Shown piece by piece: positions 33,235 to 44,000 of a DNA stretch of 51,022 nt. Both the position numbers and the translations under genes were made by a program. Below the pieces are notes generated by a model that worked only from the letters and a program-made list of their open reading frames with translations, had not been told where the DNA came from and did no database searches. The first letter of the stretch is position 1, and each line of letters starts with the position of its first letter. Source of the DNA: Lachnospiraceae bacterium (GTDB taxonomy: Bacteria > Bacillota > Clostridia > Lachnospirales > Lachnospiraceae); the NCBI GenBank assembly GCA_015057365.1, contig SVEN01000017.1, forward strand, positions 1 through 51,022, given 5' to 3'.

Positions 33235-34332
33235 TCAGCGGTTTCCCAATAATGCCTTTTCCAGGTCTGTCAAATCGTTTCCGGAGTAGTCTCTCTGCGG
33301 AAATGCATTGAAGCGGTTTCCTGCATTATGAGAAGCTTCGGAAGCTTGTCCCTTGGCAGAACGGGCATTGTGTGCGTCGTCTAACTTTTTTACATCCGAC
33401 ATGGTATGTACATTGCTTTCGTGCCAACGCTCTAAAATCTTGTCCGCATATTTAAAGTCCGGATGCGATGTGGACAGCAGAGCACGACTGCAGGCTTCTT
33501 CGATTAAATCGGAAGAAAAGCCGAAGGAACTCCAACGATTTAAAAAGCGACGCTCGGAAATGCCGGGAGCCCGGTTTAGGGCAAAGGCACGATTAACGGC
33601 TGTGTAGCAGGAGTCGAACTGTAGGGAACGCTCCTCTGCCTTTTCTACGGTGTCGATGCCCTCCGCGTGCCAGGAAAGAGCTACCTTCTGAATATAGGAA
33701 GGTGCCTTTTTGCCACGGGAAACACAGTATTCGTAAAGATGTAATATCAGTTCGTTGGAAAAGCGAAGCTCGTCATGTAAAAAGAACAACAGCTGTACGT
33801 CCGCAGGCTTTAACATGCGCTCCAGATAGCTCTCTGCCGCATGTAACAACCAGTTGGTATCTTCTCTGCCCGCAAAGGCATCAAGCTCAGCCGGCGTATA
33901 ATCCGGAAGAGTCGTAATCTCCGGTGGAATAAAAGTACGCCGTGTGGCGGCGGAAACAGGAGATTCCGGTGCCATTGCAGTCGCAGCGGTAATCAACGGT
34001 GCGGAAGCCACCGGGGCTACGGTCTCCGCTACCGGCTTTGTCAATCGGTTCAGTTTGATTCCGCGGATTTCGTTTTCGTCACCCCAGGTCAGAGAAAGAA
34101 CCCCTTCCTTTTCCCAATAGCGAAGTGCGCGGAGAATATCCTTTTCGGTTTCGTCCAAAGCATCCGCAATTACACCGATACCGAATCCGGCCTCCGGAGC
34201 GGTCAAACAGCGAAGCAGGTATAGGTATACCTTTACAAAGGCTCCGTTGGCCCGCGGCATATAGTAATCGATAAACTCGTTCGGAACCAGCGTGGTTCTG
34301 GTGTCTTCCGAATATACCGAAATTCCGTCCAT
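33235..34332 (-). CDS. dnaD: DnaD-family replication initiation protein
   Basis: A 365-residue protein. Residues 1-95 are a winged-helix-like N-terminal domain, 96-140 an Ala-Pro-rich linker. Two DnaD/DnaB_2-type modules follow, each with the hallmark YIxxI-W motif: YIQKVALSWHAEGIDT near 220 and YADKILERWHESNVHT near 300. In Bacillus, DnaD remodels origin DNA after DnaA binds and helps DnaI/DnaC bring the helicase. ATG 34332 has AAGGGGGAAC upstream. The promoter is at 34382-34409, and three tandem DnaA boxes lie 28 bases further upstream, so DnaA probably controls this operon. Confidence 0.85.
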   Translation of the reverse strand: MDGISVYSEDTRTTLVPNEFIDYYMPRANGAFVKVYLYLLRCLTAPEAGFGIGVIADALDETEKDILRALRYWEKEGVLSLTWGDENEIRGIKLNRLTKPVAETVAPVASAPLITAATAMAPESPVSAATRRTFIPPEITTLPDYTPAELDAFAGREDTNWLLHAAESYLERMLKPADVQLLFFLHDELRFSNELILHLYEYCVSRGKKAPSYIQKVALSWHAEGIDTVEKAEERSLQFDSCYTAVNRAFALNRAPGISERRFLNRWSSFGFSSDLIEEACSRALLSTSHPDFKYADKILERWHESNVHTMSDVKKLDDAHNARSAKGQASEASHNAGNRFNAFPQRDYSGNDLTDLEKALLGNR

Positions 34333-34381
34333 AAAAGTTCCCCCTTCAAAAATACCCCTATGGGGTAAAATCGTTACCCAG

Positions 34382-34409
34382 AGTATACCACAATTTCGGG
34401 AAAAAGCAA
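34382..34409 (-). promoter_or_regulatory. Promoter of dnaD-dnaC
   Basis: Minus strand: TTGCTT (34404-34409), a 16-base spacer, TATACT (34382-34387) with extended TGG. Downstream, in the leader, TACCCC-TAT-GGGGTA (34353-34367) is a short inverted repeat that might be an operator. Confidence 0.65.
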
Positions 34410-34436
34410 TTTGCGGGGGATGTCCCCCGTGGGGGT

Positions 34437-34690
34437 TGTGGATAGTGTGGATAATGTGGAAAAAAGCGAACCGGATTTGTAAAAGTAAAATTAACTTTGT
34501 CCGAAAACCTTGAAAAACAAGGTTCTACTTTTGTCGGTCTATTTTTGTAGAAAAATGACGCGGAAAAAAAGAAATCCACAACCGAAATCAACAAAAAGTG
34601 TTGATAAGGTTGTGGATAACGTGGATAATTATGCCGAAACGAACGATTCCGCTACACTTACGATGTCCCCGGCCCCCATGGTTATCAACA
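34437..34690. promoter_or_regulatory. DnaA-box cluster upstream of dnaD
   Basis: Nine-base DnaA-type sites (consensus TGTGGATAA, reverse of TTATCCACA) abut without gaps: 34437-34445 (TGTGGATAG), 34446-34454 (TGTGGATAA, perfect) and 34455-34463 (TGTGGAAAA). After an AT-rich stretch come 34599-34607 (TGTTGATAA), 34611-34619 (TGTGGATAA, perfect) and 34620-34628 (CGTGGATAA), the last two again abutting. Weaker or inverted sites are 34572-34580 and 34682-34690 (inside murC). An AT-rich segment with a 7-bp hairpin (34506-34524) separates the groups. This may be a DnaA-controlled promoter, a DnaA-titrating site, or part of an origin. Confidence 0.75.
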
Positions 34691-36035
34691 AATCATTGGG
34701 TGCGCAATGGGTCGATAAAAATTTTTCGATTTCATCAAAAGAGTGAAAATAGTAAACTTCTTTACCTTTTTCTTTTAAGAGCTCCGCAATGTTTCCGGAA
34801 GAAATATCTCCCGGGTCCTTTTCGCGGGAAGCGCTGTAAATATCCGCTAAAACTACGGTATCTGCCAGTGCCAGAGACTTCGCAAACTCCGGTAAAAAGG
34901 CCTTCGTGCGGGAAAACGTGTGCGGCTGGAAGACACACCAAAGCTTTTGTGTGCCGGATACACAGGCGCGAGCCGCACTTAAAGTGGCAGAAATTTCCGA
35001 CGGATGGTGGGCGTAGTCATCATAGACACGGACGCCGTTTACGGTTCCCTTGTATTCGAAACGACGATGGGTTCCGGTGTACTTTAATAATGCCGCAGCC
35101 ACCGCGTCAAAGGATACACCGTAGGAAAAAGCCAAAGCGGCAGCTGCCATGGAGTTGGAAATGTTGTGCATGCCGATTACCCGGAGGGAGATTCTGCCTA
35201 ACAACTGTCCTTTTTCATAGAGGTCGTAGCTGCCGAAGCCGTTTGCGTCAAAGGAACAGTCGGTTGCCGCGTAATCATAAGAAGCACACTGCTCCGGGGT
35301 TTTACAAAGACCGTAGGTCAGCACCTTTGCCGGCAGACCGTTCGTCAGTTCCGAAAGTCGCTCGATGTCGCCGTTAATGACTAGGGTTCCGGACTCCGGA
35401 AGGATTTCGGTGTATCGGCGGAAGGAATGGCGGATATCTTCCAAATCTTTAAAGAAATCCAAATGTTCCGCTTCTATATTAAGTATAATTGCATCCGTCG
35501 GATAAAAGCTCAAAAAGCTGTTGCAATATTCGCAGGCCTCCGCTACAAGGTAGTTGTCGGATCCCATGCGAAGATTGCCGCCGATGCCGTCCAAAACACC
35601 GCCGACCAAAATCGTCGGGTCTAACTCACCTTCCATAAGCATCAGGGAAAGCATAGAGGTAGTGGAAGTTTTGCCGTGAGAACCGGCAACGCCTGCTACG
35701 TGACGGTATTGTTGCATGATTTGGCCTAACAGGTCCTTTCGCTCCAGAATCGGGAGGGAAAGTTCTGCGGCCCGTACCATCTCGGGATTGTCGGCATGAA
35801 CCGCAGCGGTATAGATGACTACGGAGCATTCTTCCGTAATGTTAGAAGCCTGTTGCGTATAGGAAACGGTAATACCGAGACTTTCTAAATGCTTGGTGAG
35901 CGGGGTTTCTTTTAAATCGGAACCGCTGACGCTAAAACCCTGCTTGTGTAAAAGCTCGGCCAAAGCACTCATACTGATGCCGCCGATGCCGATAAAATGA
36001 ACCGATACGGGATTTGAAAATGTAATCCGGAACAT
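34629..36035 (-). CDS. murC: UDP-N-acetylmuramate--L-alanine ligase
   Basis: A 468-residue Mur ligase that adds the first amino acid to UDP-MurNAc. The N-terminal uridine-binding FIGIGGISMSALAELL, the ATP loop GVAGSHGKTSTTSML near residue 115, EACEYCNSFLSF, and YDDYAHHPSEISATL in the C-terminal domain are diagnostic. The length is standard. ATG 36035 has AGGAAAGGAG upstream. Its last codon touches the DnaA-box cluster, and one further box-like site lies within the coding end. It is separate from ddl-murF at the start of the window. Confidence 0.95.
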   Translation of the reverse strand: MFRITFSNPVSVHFIGIGGISMSALAELLHKQGFSVSGSDLKETPLTKHLESLGITVSYTQQASNITEECSVVIYTAAVHADNPEMVRAAELSLPILERKDLLGQIMQQYRHVAGVAGSHGKTSTTSMLSLMLMEGELDPTILVGGVLDGIGGNLRMGSDNYLVAEACEYCNSFLSFYPTDAIILNIEAEHLDFFKDLEDIRHSFRRYTEILPESGTLVINGDIERLSELTNGLPAKVLTYGLCKTPEQCASYDYAATDCSFDANGFGSYDLYEKGQLLGRISLRVIGMHNISNSMAAAALAFSYGVSFDAVAAALLKYTGTHRRFEYKGTVNGVRVYDDYAHHPSEISATLSAARACVSGTQKLWCVFQPHTFSRTKAFLPEFAKSLALADTVVLADIYSASREKDPGDISSGNIAELLKEKGKEVYYFHSFDEIEKFLSTHCAPNDLLITMGAGDIVSVAESFVSA

Positions 36036-36369
36036 GAAAAAACTCCTTTCCTAAGGGTTTACTCTGTCTTAGATAGTAAATAGTATAGCATATTTTGAAT
36101 TATGTGCAAGTGCGGAGATGACGGAATGTTTAAAATGTAGACAGCAAAAACGCAGAAGAGGAACCGGAATAAATGAAAACTGATTGGTAAAAAAATGTTT
36201 CACAAGGAAAATGTGGAAAAAAACAAATTTTTTGTGGAATTTGTAGAAAAAACCGTGTACTTTCGATGAAAAATGTGTTATACTATAACTACTATAAGTA
36301 TATGCGTCTGTACGCAGATTTATTACTATATGTAGGGTAAATTATTATAAGAAACAAGAGGTGATTGAC
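36036..36369. promoter_or_regulatory. AT-rich divergent region between murC and glgC
   Basis: 334 bases with no gene. For murC (minus strand): TTGCAC (36104-36109), 16 bases, TATACT (36082-36087) with extended TGC. For glgC (plus strand): TATACT (36279-36284) with extended TGT but a poor -35, so an activator is possible. A small hairpin TGCGT/ACGCA (36303-36316) lies in the glgC leader. The stretch 36210-36260 has A/T runs and two TGTGGAA-type words, too weak to call DnaA boxes. Confidence 0.5.
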
Positions 36370-37641
36370 GTGATTAAAAAAGAAATGATCGCGATGCTGT
36401 TGGCAGGCGGACAAGGCTCCCGTCTGGGTGTGCTGACATCCTCTATTGCAAAGCCGGCAGTGGCATTCGGCGGTAAATATCGTATCATCGATTTCCCGCT
36501 CAGCAATTGTATTAATTCTGGCGTAGATACCGTGGGTGTTCTTACACAGTATCAGCCGCTTCGGTTAAACACGCATATCGGTATCGGTATTCCGTGGGAT
36601 TTGGATCGTAACGTAGGCGGTGTATCCATTCTTCCTCCGTACGAAAAGAGTAAGAACAGTGAGTGGTATACAGGTACGGCGAACGCAATTTATCAGAACT
36701 TAAAGTATATGGAGTATTACAATCCGGAATACGTGCTGATTCTGGGCGGTGACCATATCTACAAGATGGATTATGAGGCAATGCTGGATTTCCACAAGCA
36801 GAAGAAAGCAGATGTTACTCTGGCGACGATTCCGGTTCCGATGGAAGAAGCCAGCCGTTTCGGTGTTGCTATTACCGATGCGGAGAAGCGCATTCTCGAA
36901 TTTGAGGAGAAGCCGGCACAGCCGCGTAGCAACCTGGCATCCATGGGTATCTATATCTTTACCTGGAAGGTATTAAAGGAAGCACTTATCGAGCTTTCCG
37001 ATCAGAAGGGCTGTGACTTCGGTAAGCATGTTATTCCGTATTGCCATGAAAGAGGCAGTATTTATGCATATGAGTACAACGGATATTGGAAGGATGTAGG
37101 AACGTTACAGTCTTACTGGGAGTCCAATATGGAGCTCATTGATTTAATTCCGGAGTTCAATTTATATGAGGAGTTCTGGAAGATTTATACGAAGTCGGAA
37201 GTGATTCCGCCGCAGTATATTTCCGAGAACAGTGTAATTGAACGTGCAATCATCGGTGAGGGCGCCGAGATTTACGGTAAGGTTTACAATTCCGTAATCG
37301 GACCGGGCGTAGTCATCGGAGAGGGTTGCGTTGTGCGGGATTCCATCATTATGAAGGGAACCGTAATCGGAGACAATACAACCGTGAATAAGGCGATTAT
37401 CGCCGAGAACTGCTATATCGGTGAAGGTTGTGAGCTCGGAGTGTTTGATGAGGTGCCGAATTCCTGGAAGCCGGATATTTACAATAACGGCATGGTAACC
37501 ATCGGCGAGAACTCCATCGTACCTGACAGAGTGAAGATCGGAAAGAACACTGCGATTTCCGGAGGAACTACCACAGACGATTATCCGAGAGGCATTCTTG
37601 CAAGCGGTGAAAATATTATTAAGGCAGGTGACCGTGTATGA
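36370..37641 (+). CDS. glgC: Glucose-1-phosphate adenylyltransferase
   Basis: A 423-residue enzyme that makes ADP-glucose for glycogen. The N-terminal nucleotidyltransferase domain has [23 protein letters not shown] and [10 protein letters not shown]; the C-terminal third is a left-handed beta-helix of hexapeptide repeats ([11 protein letters not shown] and similar). The start is taken as GTG 36370 because AGAGGTG lies seven bases before it; GTG 36361 is also open. The stop overlaps the glgD start by four bases (ATGA). In Firmicutes the GlgC-GlgD pair acts as a heteromer. Confidence 0.94.
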   Translation: MIKKEMIAMLLAGGQGSRLGVLTSSIAKPAVAFGGKYRIIDFPLSNCINSGVDTVGVLTQYQPLRLNTHIGIGIPWDLDRNVGGVSILPPYEKSKNSEWYTGTANAIYQNLKYMEYYNPEYVLILGGDHIYKMDYEAMLDFHKQKKADVTLATIPVPMEEASRFGVAITDAEKRILEFEEKPAQPRSNLASMGIYIFTWKVLKEALIELSDQKGCDFGKHVIPYCHERGSIYAYEYNGYWKDVGTLQSYWESNMELIDLIPEFNLYEEFWKIYTKSEVIPPQYISENSVIERAIIGEGAEIYGKVYNSVIGPGVVIGEGCVVRDSIIMKGTVIGDNTTVNKAIIAENCYIGEGCELGVFDEVPNSWKPDIYNNGMVTIGENSIVPDRVKIGKNTAISGGTTTDDYPRGILASGENIIKAGDRV

Positions 37642-38762
37642 GAGCATTAGGTATTATTCTGGCGGGCGGAAATTCCAGCAGAATGCAGGAATTATCCAAT
37701 AAACGTGCAATTGCGGCAATGCCGGTTGCGGGAAGTTATCGTGCCATTGATTTCGCACTTAGTAATATGTCCAATTCCCATGTACAGAGGGTGGCAGTAC
37801 TGACTCAGTACAATTCCCGTTCCTTAAACGAGCATTTAAGCTCTTCTAAGTGGTGGGATTTCGGACGTAAGCAGGGCGGTTTGTTTGTATTCCCGCCGAC
37901 GATTACAAATGATAACGGTTTCTGGTATCGCGGTACGGCGGATGCTATTGCACAGAACCTTACATTTCTTCGTAACAGCCACGAGCCGTATGTGGTAATC
38001 GCATCCGGTGACTGTGTGTACAAGCTGGATTACAATAAGGTACTGGAGTATCATATTGAGAAAAAGGCTGACATTACCGTGGTAACCACGGAGATTCAGA
38101 AGGAAGACGAACTGGATCGTTTCGGTATCGTAGAAATCGACGGAGACGGACGTATTCTTGATCTTCAGGAGAAGCCGCTGGCTCCGGTGGGCAGTACCAT
38201 TTCTGCCGGTATTTATGTCATTCGTCGCCGTCAGTTGATTGAATTGATGGAAGAGGCTGCAAAGGAAGAGCGTTTTGACTTTGTAAAAGATATCCTGATT
38301 CGTTACAAGGATGCAAAGCAGATTTATGCGTACAAAATGGATACTTATTGGAGCAACATTGCTTCCGTAGATGCATATTATCGTACGAATATGGATTTCC
38401 TGGATAAGAATATCCGTAATTATTTCTATAAAGAATATCCGGATGTTTACTCCAAGATTGATGACTTGCCTCCTGCAAAGTACAATCCGGGCGCTGTGGT
38501 AAAGAACAGCCTTGTGTCCAGCGGATGTATCATCAACGGCGTGGTAGAAAACTCCGTATTGTTTAAGAAGATTTTCGTAGGTAACAATTGTACCATTAAG
38601 AACTGTATTATTTTAAATGATGTACACATCGGTGATAATACGTATCTTGAGAACTGTATTGTCGAGAGTCGTGGCACGATTCGTCCGAATTCCAAATATG
38701 TGGGAGAGGACGGAAAGGTCAAGATAGTCGTACAAAAAGACGATCGATATACCATGGGCTAA
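37638..38762 (+). CDS. glgD: Glucose-1-phosphate adenylyltransferase subunit GlgD
   Basis: A 374-residue paralogue of GlgC with the same two-domain build but changed key sequence: the loop is [17 protein letters not shown] rather than GGQGSRLG followed by the usual STSIAKPA. Such subunits are generally thought to modulate or support GlgC rather than work alone. [12 protein letters not shown] and [10 protein letters not shown] are recognisable, and the shorter beta-helix ends near residue 355. It is translationally coupled to glgC. A strong terminator follows at 38776; no glgA, glgB or glgP is in this window. Confidence 0.93.
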   Translation: MRALGIILAGGNSSRMQELSNKRAIAAMPVAGSYRAIDFALSNMSNSHVQRVAVLTQYNSRSLNEHLSSSKWWDFGRKQGGLFVFPPTITNDNGFWYRGTADAIAQNLTFLRNSHEPYVVIASGDCVYKLDYNKVLEYHIEKKADITVVTTEIQKEDELDRFGIVEIDGDGRILDLQEKPLAPVGSTISAGIYVIRRRQLIELMEEAAKEERFDFVKDILIRYKDAKQIYAYKMDTYWSNIASVDAYYRTNMDFLDKNIRNYFYKEYPDVYSKIDDLPPAKYNPGAVVKNSLVSSGCIINGVVENSVLFKKIFVGNNCTIKNCIILNDVHIGDNTYLENCIVESRGTIRPNSKYVGEDGKVKIVVQKDDRYTMG

Positions 38763-38775
38763 ATCGATATACTCA

Positions 38776-38804
38776 GCGGGACTGCTCTTTGCAGTCCCGC
38801 TTTT
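38776..38804 (+). terminator. Terminator after glgC-glgD
   Basis: Perfect 10-bp stem GCGGGACTGC/GCAGTCCCGC with loop TCTTT, followed by TTTTGCG. Confidence 0.85.
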
Positions 38805-38902
38805 GCGTTGTTGCAAAGACAAAAAATGGGGCTTGCATGTTCCGACTTTTTGGAGTAAGCTAGAAGAGGTAACAGGGCGGGATTACAGAGGAGGGAGCCT
38901 TT

Positions 38903-40399
38903 ATGAAACGGAAGAAAAAACGGATGTCGACACTGGTCAGGGTGCTGTTATGTTCTTGGTGCGTTTTGGGCCTGCTGTTGACGTTTTTTGTGATAAAATG
39001 GGCATTAAATTTGTCGAAGCCGGAGGTGCCGGAGAATACGGATGTATTTGCGGATGTATCGAAGGGACCGGAGGGGACTTCTGCGGTAACGAGACCGGTG
39101 AACCCGGAAGTCACACAGCCGGCGGCCACTGCCACACCGATGCCGCAGGCAGAGTTTGTAACGGAGCATGCCCATGCGGGAGAGGTAGCGGAGCAATACG
39201 GCTATAGTGGAAATGTAGCTTACGGTCTCCGGTATCCGCGCAGAGAGAATACCGCAGAGGAGAGTGCGGCAGAACAGGCGGCACAAAATCTGCTGACGGA
39301 AAAACTTGCGGAGTTTTCCGGGGAAGAGGAGTATTGTACGGTTTTGGTTGACTATGAAGACGGCGAGTGTGCCGGGTTGTATTCCGTTCTGTTTTATATC
39401 GAGACGGAGGCGGACGGAGAAACGGAAGCGGAGACGAGTCTTTGGATATATAATAAGAAGAAAGGTGAACCGGTAGAGAATCCCCGGGAGTTGTTTGCCG
39501 ATCGGGCCTATTTGTATGTGGCACAGCAGGTGAATGAGCTGTTGGCGGTAGAGTCGGAAGAGACTTCGGAAGGACAAGAATCGGCCGAGAAGCCGGAACG
39601 CACATTTTCCGGCACCCGTGAGGAGTTTTCGGAGTATTTGCTGACGGCAGAGGGTGTGAAGTTCTATTATGAACTTGAGGAGGAGCGTCGGGAGATTACA
39701 ATTCCGTACATTGCGCTTCATACTTATATGGCGGTGACGGAAAACGGTACGGTGGTAGCGGATAGTATCCGTGAGCTGGACCCGGATAAGCCGATGATTG
39801 CGCTGACCTTTGATGACGGACCGCATTTTCAGCAGACACCGCGGCTTTTGGAGCTTTTGGAGCAGTATAATGCAAGGTCAACCTTCTTTATTTTAGGGGA
39901 CCGCTCTCATTTTACGGAGTCCAATAAAGAGACGGTAAAGCTGGTGGCGGAAGCGGGACATGAAATTGCCAGCCATACCTATTCCCATAAGGATTTGAAG
40001 ACCTTGACGTTAGAACAGTTGACGGATGAGGTTGTCAAGGCACGGGACAATTTATATGCACTGACGGGCGAGTATCCGACGATGATACGTCCGCCGTACG
40101 GTTCCTATAACAATTTGGTCAAGGAGTACTCTTATGCGCCGCTTATTACCTGGAACCTGGACAGTAAGGACTGGAGTTTCCGGGATACGGCAAAGATCGT
40201 AGACCATGTATTGACGGAAGCGGGAGACGGAAAAATCGTACTGATGCATGATATTCACTGGTTCACGGTGGATGCCATAGAACAGCTTTTACCGGAGCTC
40301 GTTGCCAGAGGATACCAGATTGTGACCGTACGGGAGTTGTTCTATTATAATAACGTAGAGCTGGAAAACGGAAAGGTTTACCACAGCAGCTATAATTAA
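38903..40399 (+). CDS. Membrane-anchored polysaccharide deacetylase (NodB domain)
   Basis: A 498-residue protein with one N-terminal membrane anchor (about 11-34), a Pro-Thr-rich spacer, an unassigned domain of about 180 residues that resembles the N-terminal part of PdaC-type deacetylases, and a C-terminal NodB domain (about 297-480). The metal and catalytic motifs are complete: TFDDGPH near 302, SHTYSHKDL near 355, RPPYGSYN near 395, WNLDSKDW, and VLMHDIH. It should remove acetyl groups from peptidoglycan sugars outside the cell, which gives lysozyme resistance in other Firmicutes; the substrate is inferred. ATG 38903 has AGAGGAGGGAG upstream. Confidence 0.9.
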   Translation: MKRKKKRMSTLVRVLLCSWCVLGLLLTFFVIKWALNLSKPEVPENTDVFADVSKGPEGTSAVTRPVNPEVTQPAATATPMPQAEFVTEHAHAGEVAEQYGYSGNVAYGLRYPRRENTAEESAAEQAAQNLLTEKLAEFSGEEEYCTVLVDYEDGECAGLYSVLFYIETEADGETEAETSLWIYNKKKGEPVENPRELFADRAYLYVAQQVNELLAVESEETSEGQESAEKPERTFSGTREEFSEYLLTAEGVKFYYELEEERREITIPYIALHTYMAVTENGTVVADSIRELDPDKPMIALTFDDGPHFQQTPRLLELLEQYNARSTFFILGDRSHFTESNKETVKLVAEAGHEIASHTYSHKDLKTLTLEQLTDEVVKARDNLYALTGEYPTMIRPPYGSYNNLVKEYSYAPLITWNLDSKDWSFRDTAKIVDHVLTEAGDGKIVLMHDIHWFTVDAIEQLLPELVARGYQIVTVRELFYYNNVELENGKVYHSSYN

Positions 40400-40438
40400 A
40401 AGGCACAGGGATGAGTTCCGGTGCCGGGAAGGAATACC

Positions 40439-41002
40439 ATGTATTTAATTGCGGGACTGGGCAATCCAACCAGGGAATATGCGGGAACGAGACATAATAT
40501 CGGGTACGATACGATTACGAGACTTTGTGATGAGTACCGTATTTCCTTAGACATGAAAAAGCATAAGGGGCTTTGCGGAAAGGGAGTTATCGAAGGGGAG
40601 AAAGTGCTTTTGGTACAGCCTCTTACGTATATGAATTTAAGCGGAGACTGTATTAAAGAAGCGGCGGATTTCTATAAAATCGACCCGGCGCATATCATAG
40701 TAATATACGATGATATTTCGTTGCCGGTGGGCAAGCTTCGTGTGAGAGCGAAGGGCAGTGCCGGCGGACATAACGGCATGAAGAGTATCATCGCCAGACT
40801 GGGAACGGAAGAGTTCGCCAGAGTCCGTATCGGCATCGGAGAAAAGCCGGCGGGCTGGGATTTGGCGGACTACGTGCTGGGACGCTTTCAGACCGACGAG
40901 CTTCCGCTTATGAGAGAGGCGGTAGGCAATGCGGCCAAGGCCTGCGGAATGATTTTAAAGGATGGAATCGAAACAGCCATGAACAGGAGTAACAGCCTGT
41001 AA
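40439..41002 (+). CDS. pth: Peptidyl-tRNA hydrolase
   Basis: A 187-residue enzyme that releases peptides from tRNAs dropped by ribosomes. Conserved residues are visible in GLGNPTREYAGTRHNIGY (Asn and catalytic His), LTYMNLSG, YDDISLPVGKLR (Asp) and GGHNGMKSI. ATG 40439 with GAAGGAATACC upstream gives the family N-terminus; the upstream ATG 40421 adds six unlikely residues. The order pth-mfd-prsA-like is common in Firmicutes, and mfd begins eight bases after the stop. Confidence 0.95.
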   Translation: MYLIAGLGNPTREYAGTRHNIGYDTITRLCDEYRISLDMKKHKGLCGKGVIEGEKVLLVQPLTYMNLSGDCIKEAADFYKIDPAHIIVIYDDISLPVGKLRVRAKGSAGGHNGMKSIIARLGTEEFARVRIGIGEKPAGWDLADYVLGRFQTDELPLMREAVGNAAKACGMILKDGIETAMNRSNSL

Positions 41003-41010
41003 GGAGGAGT

Positions 41011-44000
41011 ATGCGTACTTATACCGAACCGTTAAAGGCGTTAAGAGAATATGAAGAATGTACAGAGGCATTGCTGCGGAAAAAGACTCCTGTTGCCGTA
41101 ACGGGGTGTATCGATTCCCAGAAATGCCATTTTGTGCATGCCCTGGGAGAAAAGTACCGGGTGCGCCTCATCGTGACCTACAATGATTTAAAGGCAAAGG
41201 AAATCTGCGAGGATTACCGGTTGTACGATCCGGAGGTGGTGTATTATCCGGCAAAAGATGTTATCTTTTTCAGCGCGGACATTCACGGGAATACCTTGGT
41301 GAGGGAACGGATGCGGGTAATAAAGAAGCTGGCGGAAGGAACGCCGGTGACGATTGTGACTACAATCGACGGAGGTATTGACCATGTGCTTCCTCTTTCT
41401 TATATAAAGGAAAATTGTATTATACTTACCGAGGCGGAAGAGGTCGACCTGACCGATTTGGCGGCACGGCTGTCGATGCTTGGTTATGAACGTCAGGGAC
41501 AGGTGGAACACCCGGGGGAGTTTGCGGTTCGCGGCGGTATTTTGGATGTATTTTCTTTGACGGAGGAGACGCCGTTTCGAATTGAGTTTTTCGGGGATGA
41601 GATTGATTCCATCCGTTATTTTGATGTAACAAACCAGCGCTCTATCGACCGGGTAGAGAAGATTTGTATTTATCCTGCCACGGAGTTGATTTTGTCCGAA
41701 GAAAGAAAACAGACCGGTATCGAAAAACTCCGGAAAGAGGCGGAAACGCAGGTAGAAGCCTTGCGAAAGGAAATGAAAACGGAAGAAGGCGCGAGACTTC
41801 GCAGAGAGACGGAGGAACTCTGCGAGCGTATTTCCTATATGGGCGGCCTTGCGGGAGCAGACCATTGTATTCGGTATTTTTACGAGGATACGGTGTCCTT
41901 TTTTGATTGGTTCGGGGAAGAGACGATTTTGTTTTTGGATGAACCGGCCAGACTTGTCGAAAAGGGAGATGCGGTGGCGGAGGAGTTTTCCCAGAGCATG
42001 ACCGGCCGCTTGGAAAAGGGTTACATTTTGCCGGGGCAGGCGGATGTGGTATTCGATTATAAGATGTTGCTTGCGAATATGGGCAAAGGAAATACGGTGC
42101 TGTTGTCTGCGCTGGAGCAGAAGTTGCCGTACCTGGCACCGGCGGTGCGTCTGGATCTGACGGTGCGTTCCGTGGCGGGCTATAATAATAATTTCGAGCT
42201 TCTGGTAAAGGATTTGTCTGCCTGGAAAAAGAGCGGTTACCGGGTGGTGCTGCTTTGTGCGTCCAGGCTTCGCGCGGAGCGCCTTGCGGGGGAGCTTCGC
42301 GAGCGGGAGCTTTCTGCATTTTTTAGTGAGGATCCGGACCGGGAGGTGCAGCCCGGTGAAATCCTGGTGGGGAGCGGCAGTGTACACCGGGGCTTTGAAT
42401 ACCCGATGATTAAGTGGGCCGTGATTTCCGAAAGCGATATTTTCGGTACGGAGCACAAGAGGAAAAAGAAGCACAAAACCTACGACGGACAGCACATCGG
42501 AAGTCTTTCGGACCTATCCTTCGGAGACTATGTGGTACACGAAAATCATGGTCTCGGAATTTACCGGGGCATCGAAAAGATAGAAGTGGACCGGGTGATT
42601 AAGGATTATGTAAAGATTGAGTACGGTGACGGCGGTAATCTTTACGTGCCTGCCACCGGTCTTGATGTGATACAAAAATATGCGGCGGCGGATGCGGCAA
42701 AGAAGCCGAAATTAAATAAGCTTAACTCTGTGGAGTGGAAAAATACGAAGACGAGAGTTAAGGGTGCCGTAAAGAATCTGGCGAAGGATTTGGTAGAGTT
42801 GTATGCCCTTCGCAGTGCGAAAAAAGGGTTTGCCTGCGACGAAGATACGGTATGGCAGAAGGAGCTGGAGGATTTATTCCCGTATGAGGAGACCGACGAT
42901 CAGCTCCGGGCCGTTGAAGAGATTAAACGAGATATGGAGAGCACCCGGATTATGGACCGTTTGCTTTGCGGCGATGTGGGGTACGGAAAGACGGAAGTGG
43001 CCCTTCGTGCGGCTTTTAAGGCGGTGTCCAACGGAAAACAGGTGGTAGTACTGGTGCCGACCACAATTCTGGCGCAACAGCATTACAATACCTTTACCCA
43101 GCGTATGATGAATTATCCGGTGCGCATTGAACTGATGTCCCGGTTCCGGACGCCGGCGCAGCAAAAGGCGGTAGTCGAAGGCTTTAAGAAGGGCACGGTA
43201 GACATTATCATCGGTACCCACAGAGTGTTGTCCAAGGATATCGAACCGAAGAATCTGGGACTTTTGATTGTAGATGAGGAGCAGCGCTTCGGTGTTGCTC
43301 ATAAGGAGAAAATCAAGCAGTTAAAGGGCGACGTGGATGTGCTGACCCTGACGGCGACGCCGATTCCGCGGACACTGCACATGAGCTTAATCGGTATCCG
43401 GGATATGAGTGTCCTGGAAGAGCCGCCGGTGGACCGTTTGCCGATTCAGACCTTTGTATTGGAGCAAAACGACGAAATGGTACGGGAGGCCATTTGCAGA
43501 GAACTGGCAAGAGGCGGGCAGGTATATTATGTCTATAACAGAGTGCATGGCATTGATGAGGTAGCATCGAATCTTCAGAAGATGTTGCCGGAGGCCAATG
43601 TGGCTTATGCTCACGGACAGATGAGCGAACGTACCCTGGAAAAGATTATGTACGGATTTATCAACGGCGAAATCGATGTGTTGGTGTCCACCACCATTAT
43701 CGAGACAGGTCTGGATATTTCCAATGTAAATACGATGATTATCGCGGATGCGGACCGGTTGGGACTGTCCCAGCTTTATCAGCTTCGGGGCCGTGTGGGA
43801 AGAACAAATCGTACGGCGTATGCATTTTTGATGTATAAGCGCGATAAAATGTTAAAGGAGATTGCGGAAAAGAGACTGCAGGCTATTAAGGAGTTTACGG
43901 AGCTGGGTTCCGGCTTTAAGATTGCTATGCGTGACCTTGAAATCCGCGGTGCCGGAAACCTTCTCGGCGCGGAACAGAGCGGTCATATGGAAGCGGTAGG

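Noticed and set aside
34437..34690. Calling the DnaA-box cluster the chromosome origin.
   Set aside because: No dnaA, dnaN, recF, gyrB, rpmH or gidA gene is nearby, and no clear DnaA-trio unwinding element was seen. Regulation or titration is at least as likely.
36210..36260. More DnaA boxes before glgC (TGTGGAAAA, TGTGGAATT).
   Set aside because: Two or more mismatches each and no perfect box nearby, as expected by chance in AT-rich DNA.
38803..39207. 134-codon plus-strand frame overlapping the start of the deacetylase gene.
   Set aside because: It begins inside a terminator region, has no ribosome site, and is a frame shadow of the deacetylase, which has proper motifs.
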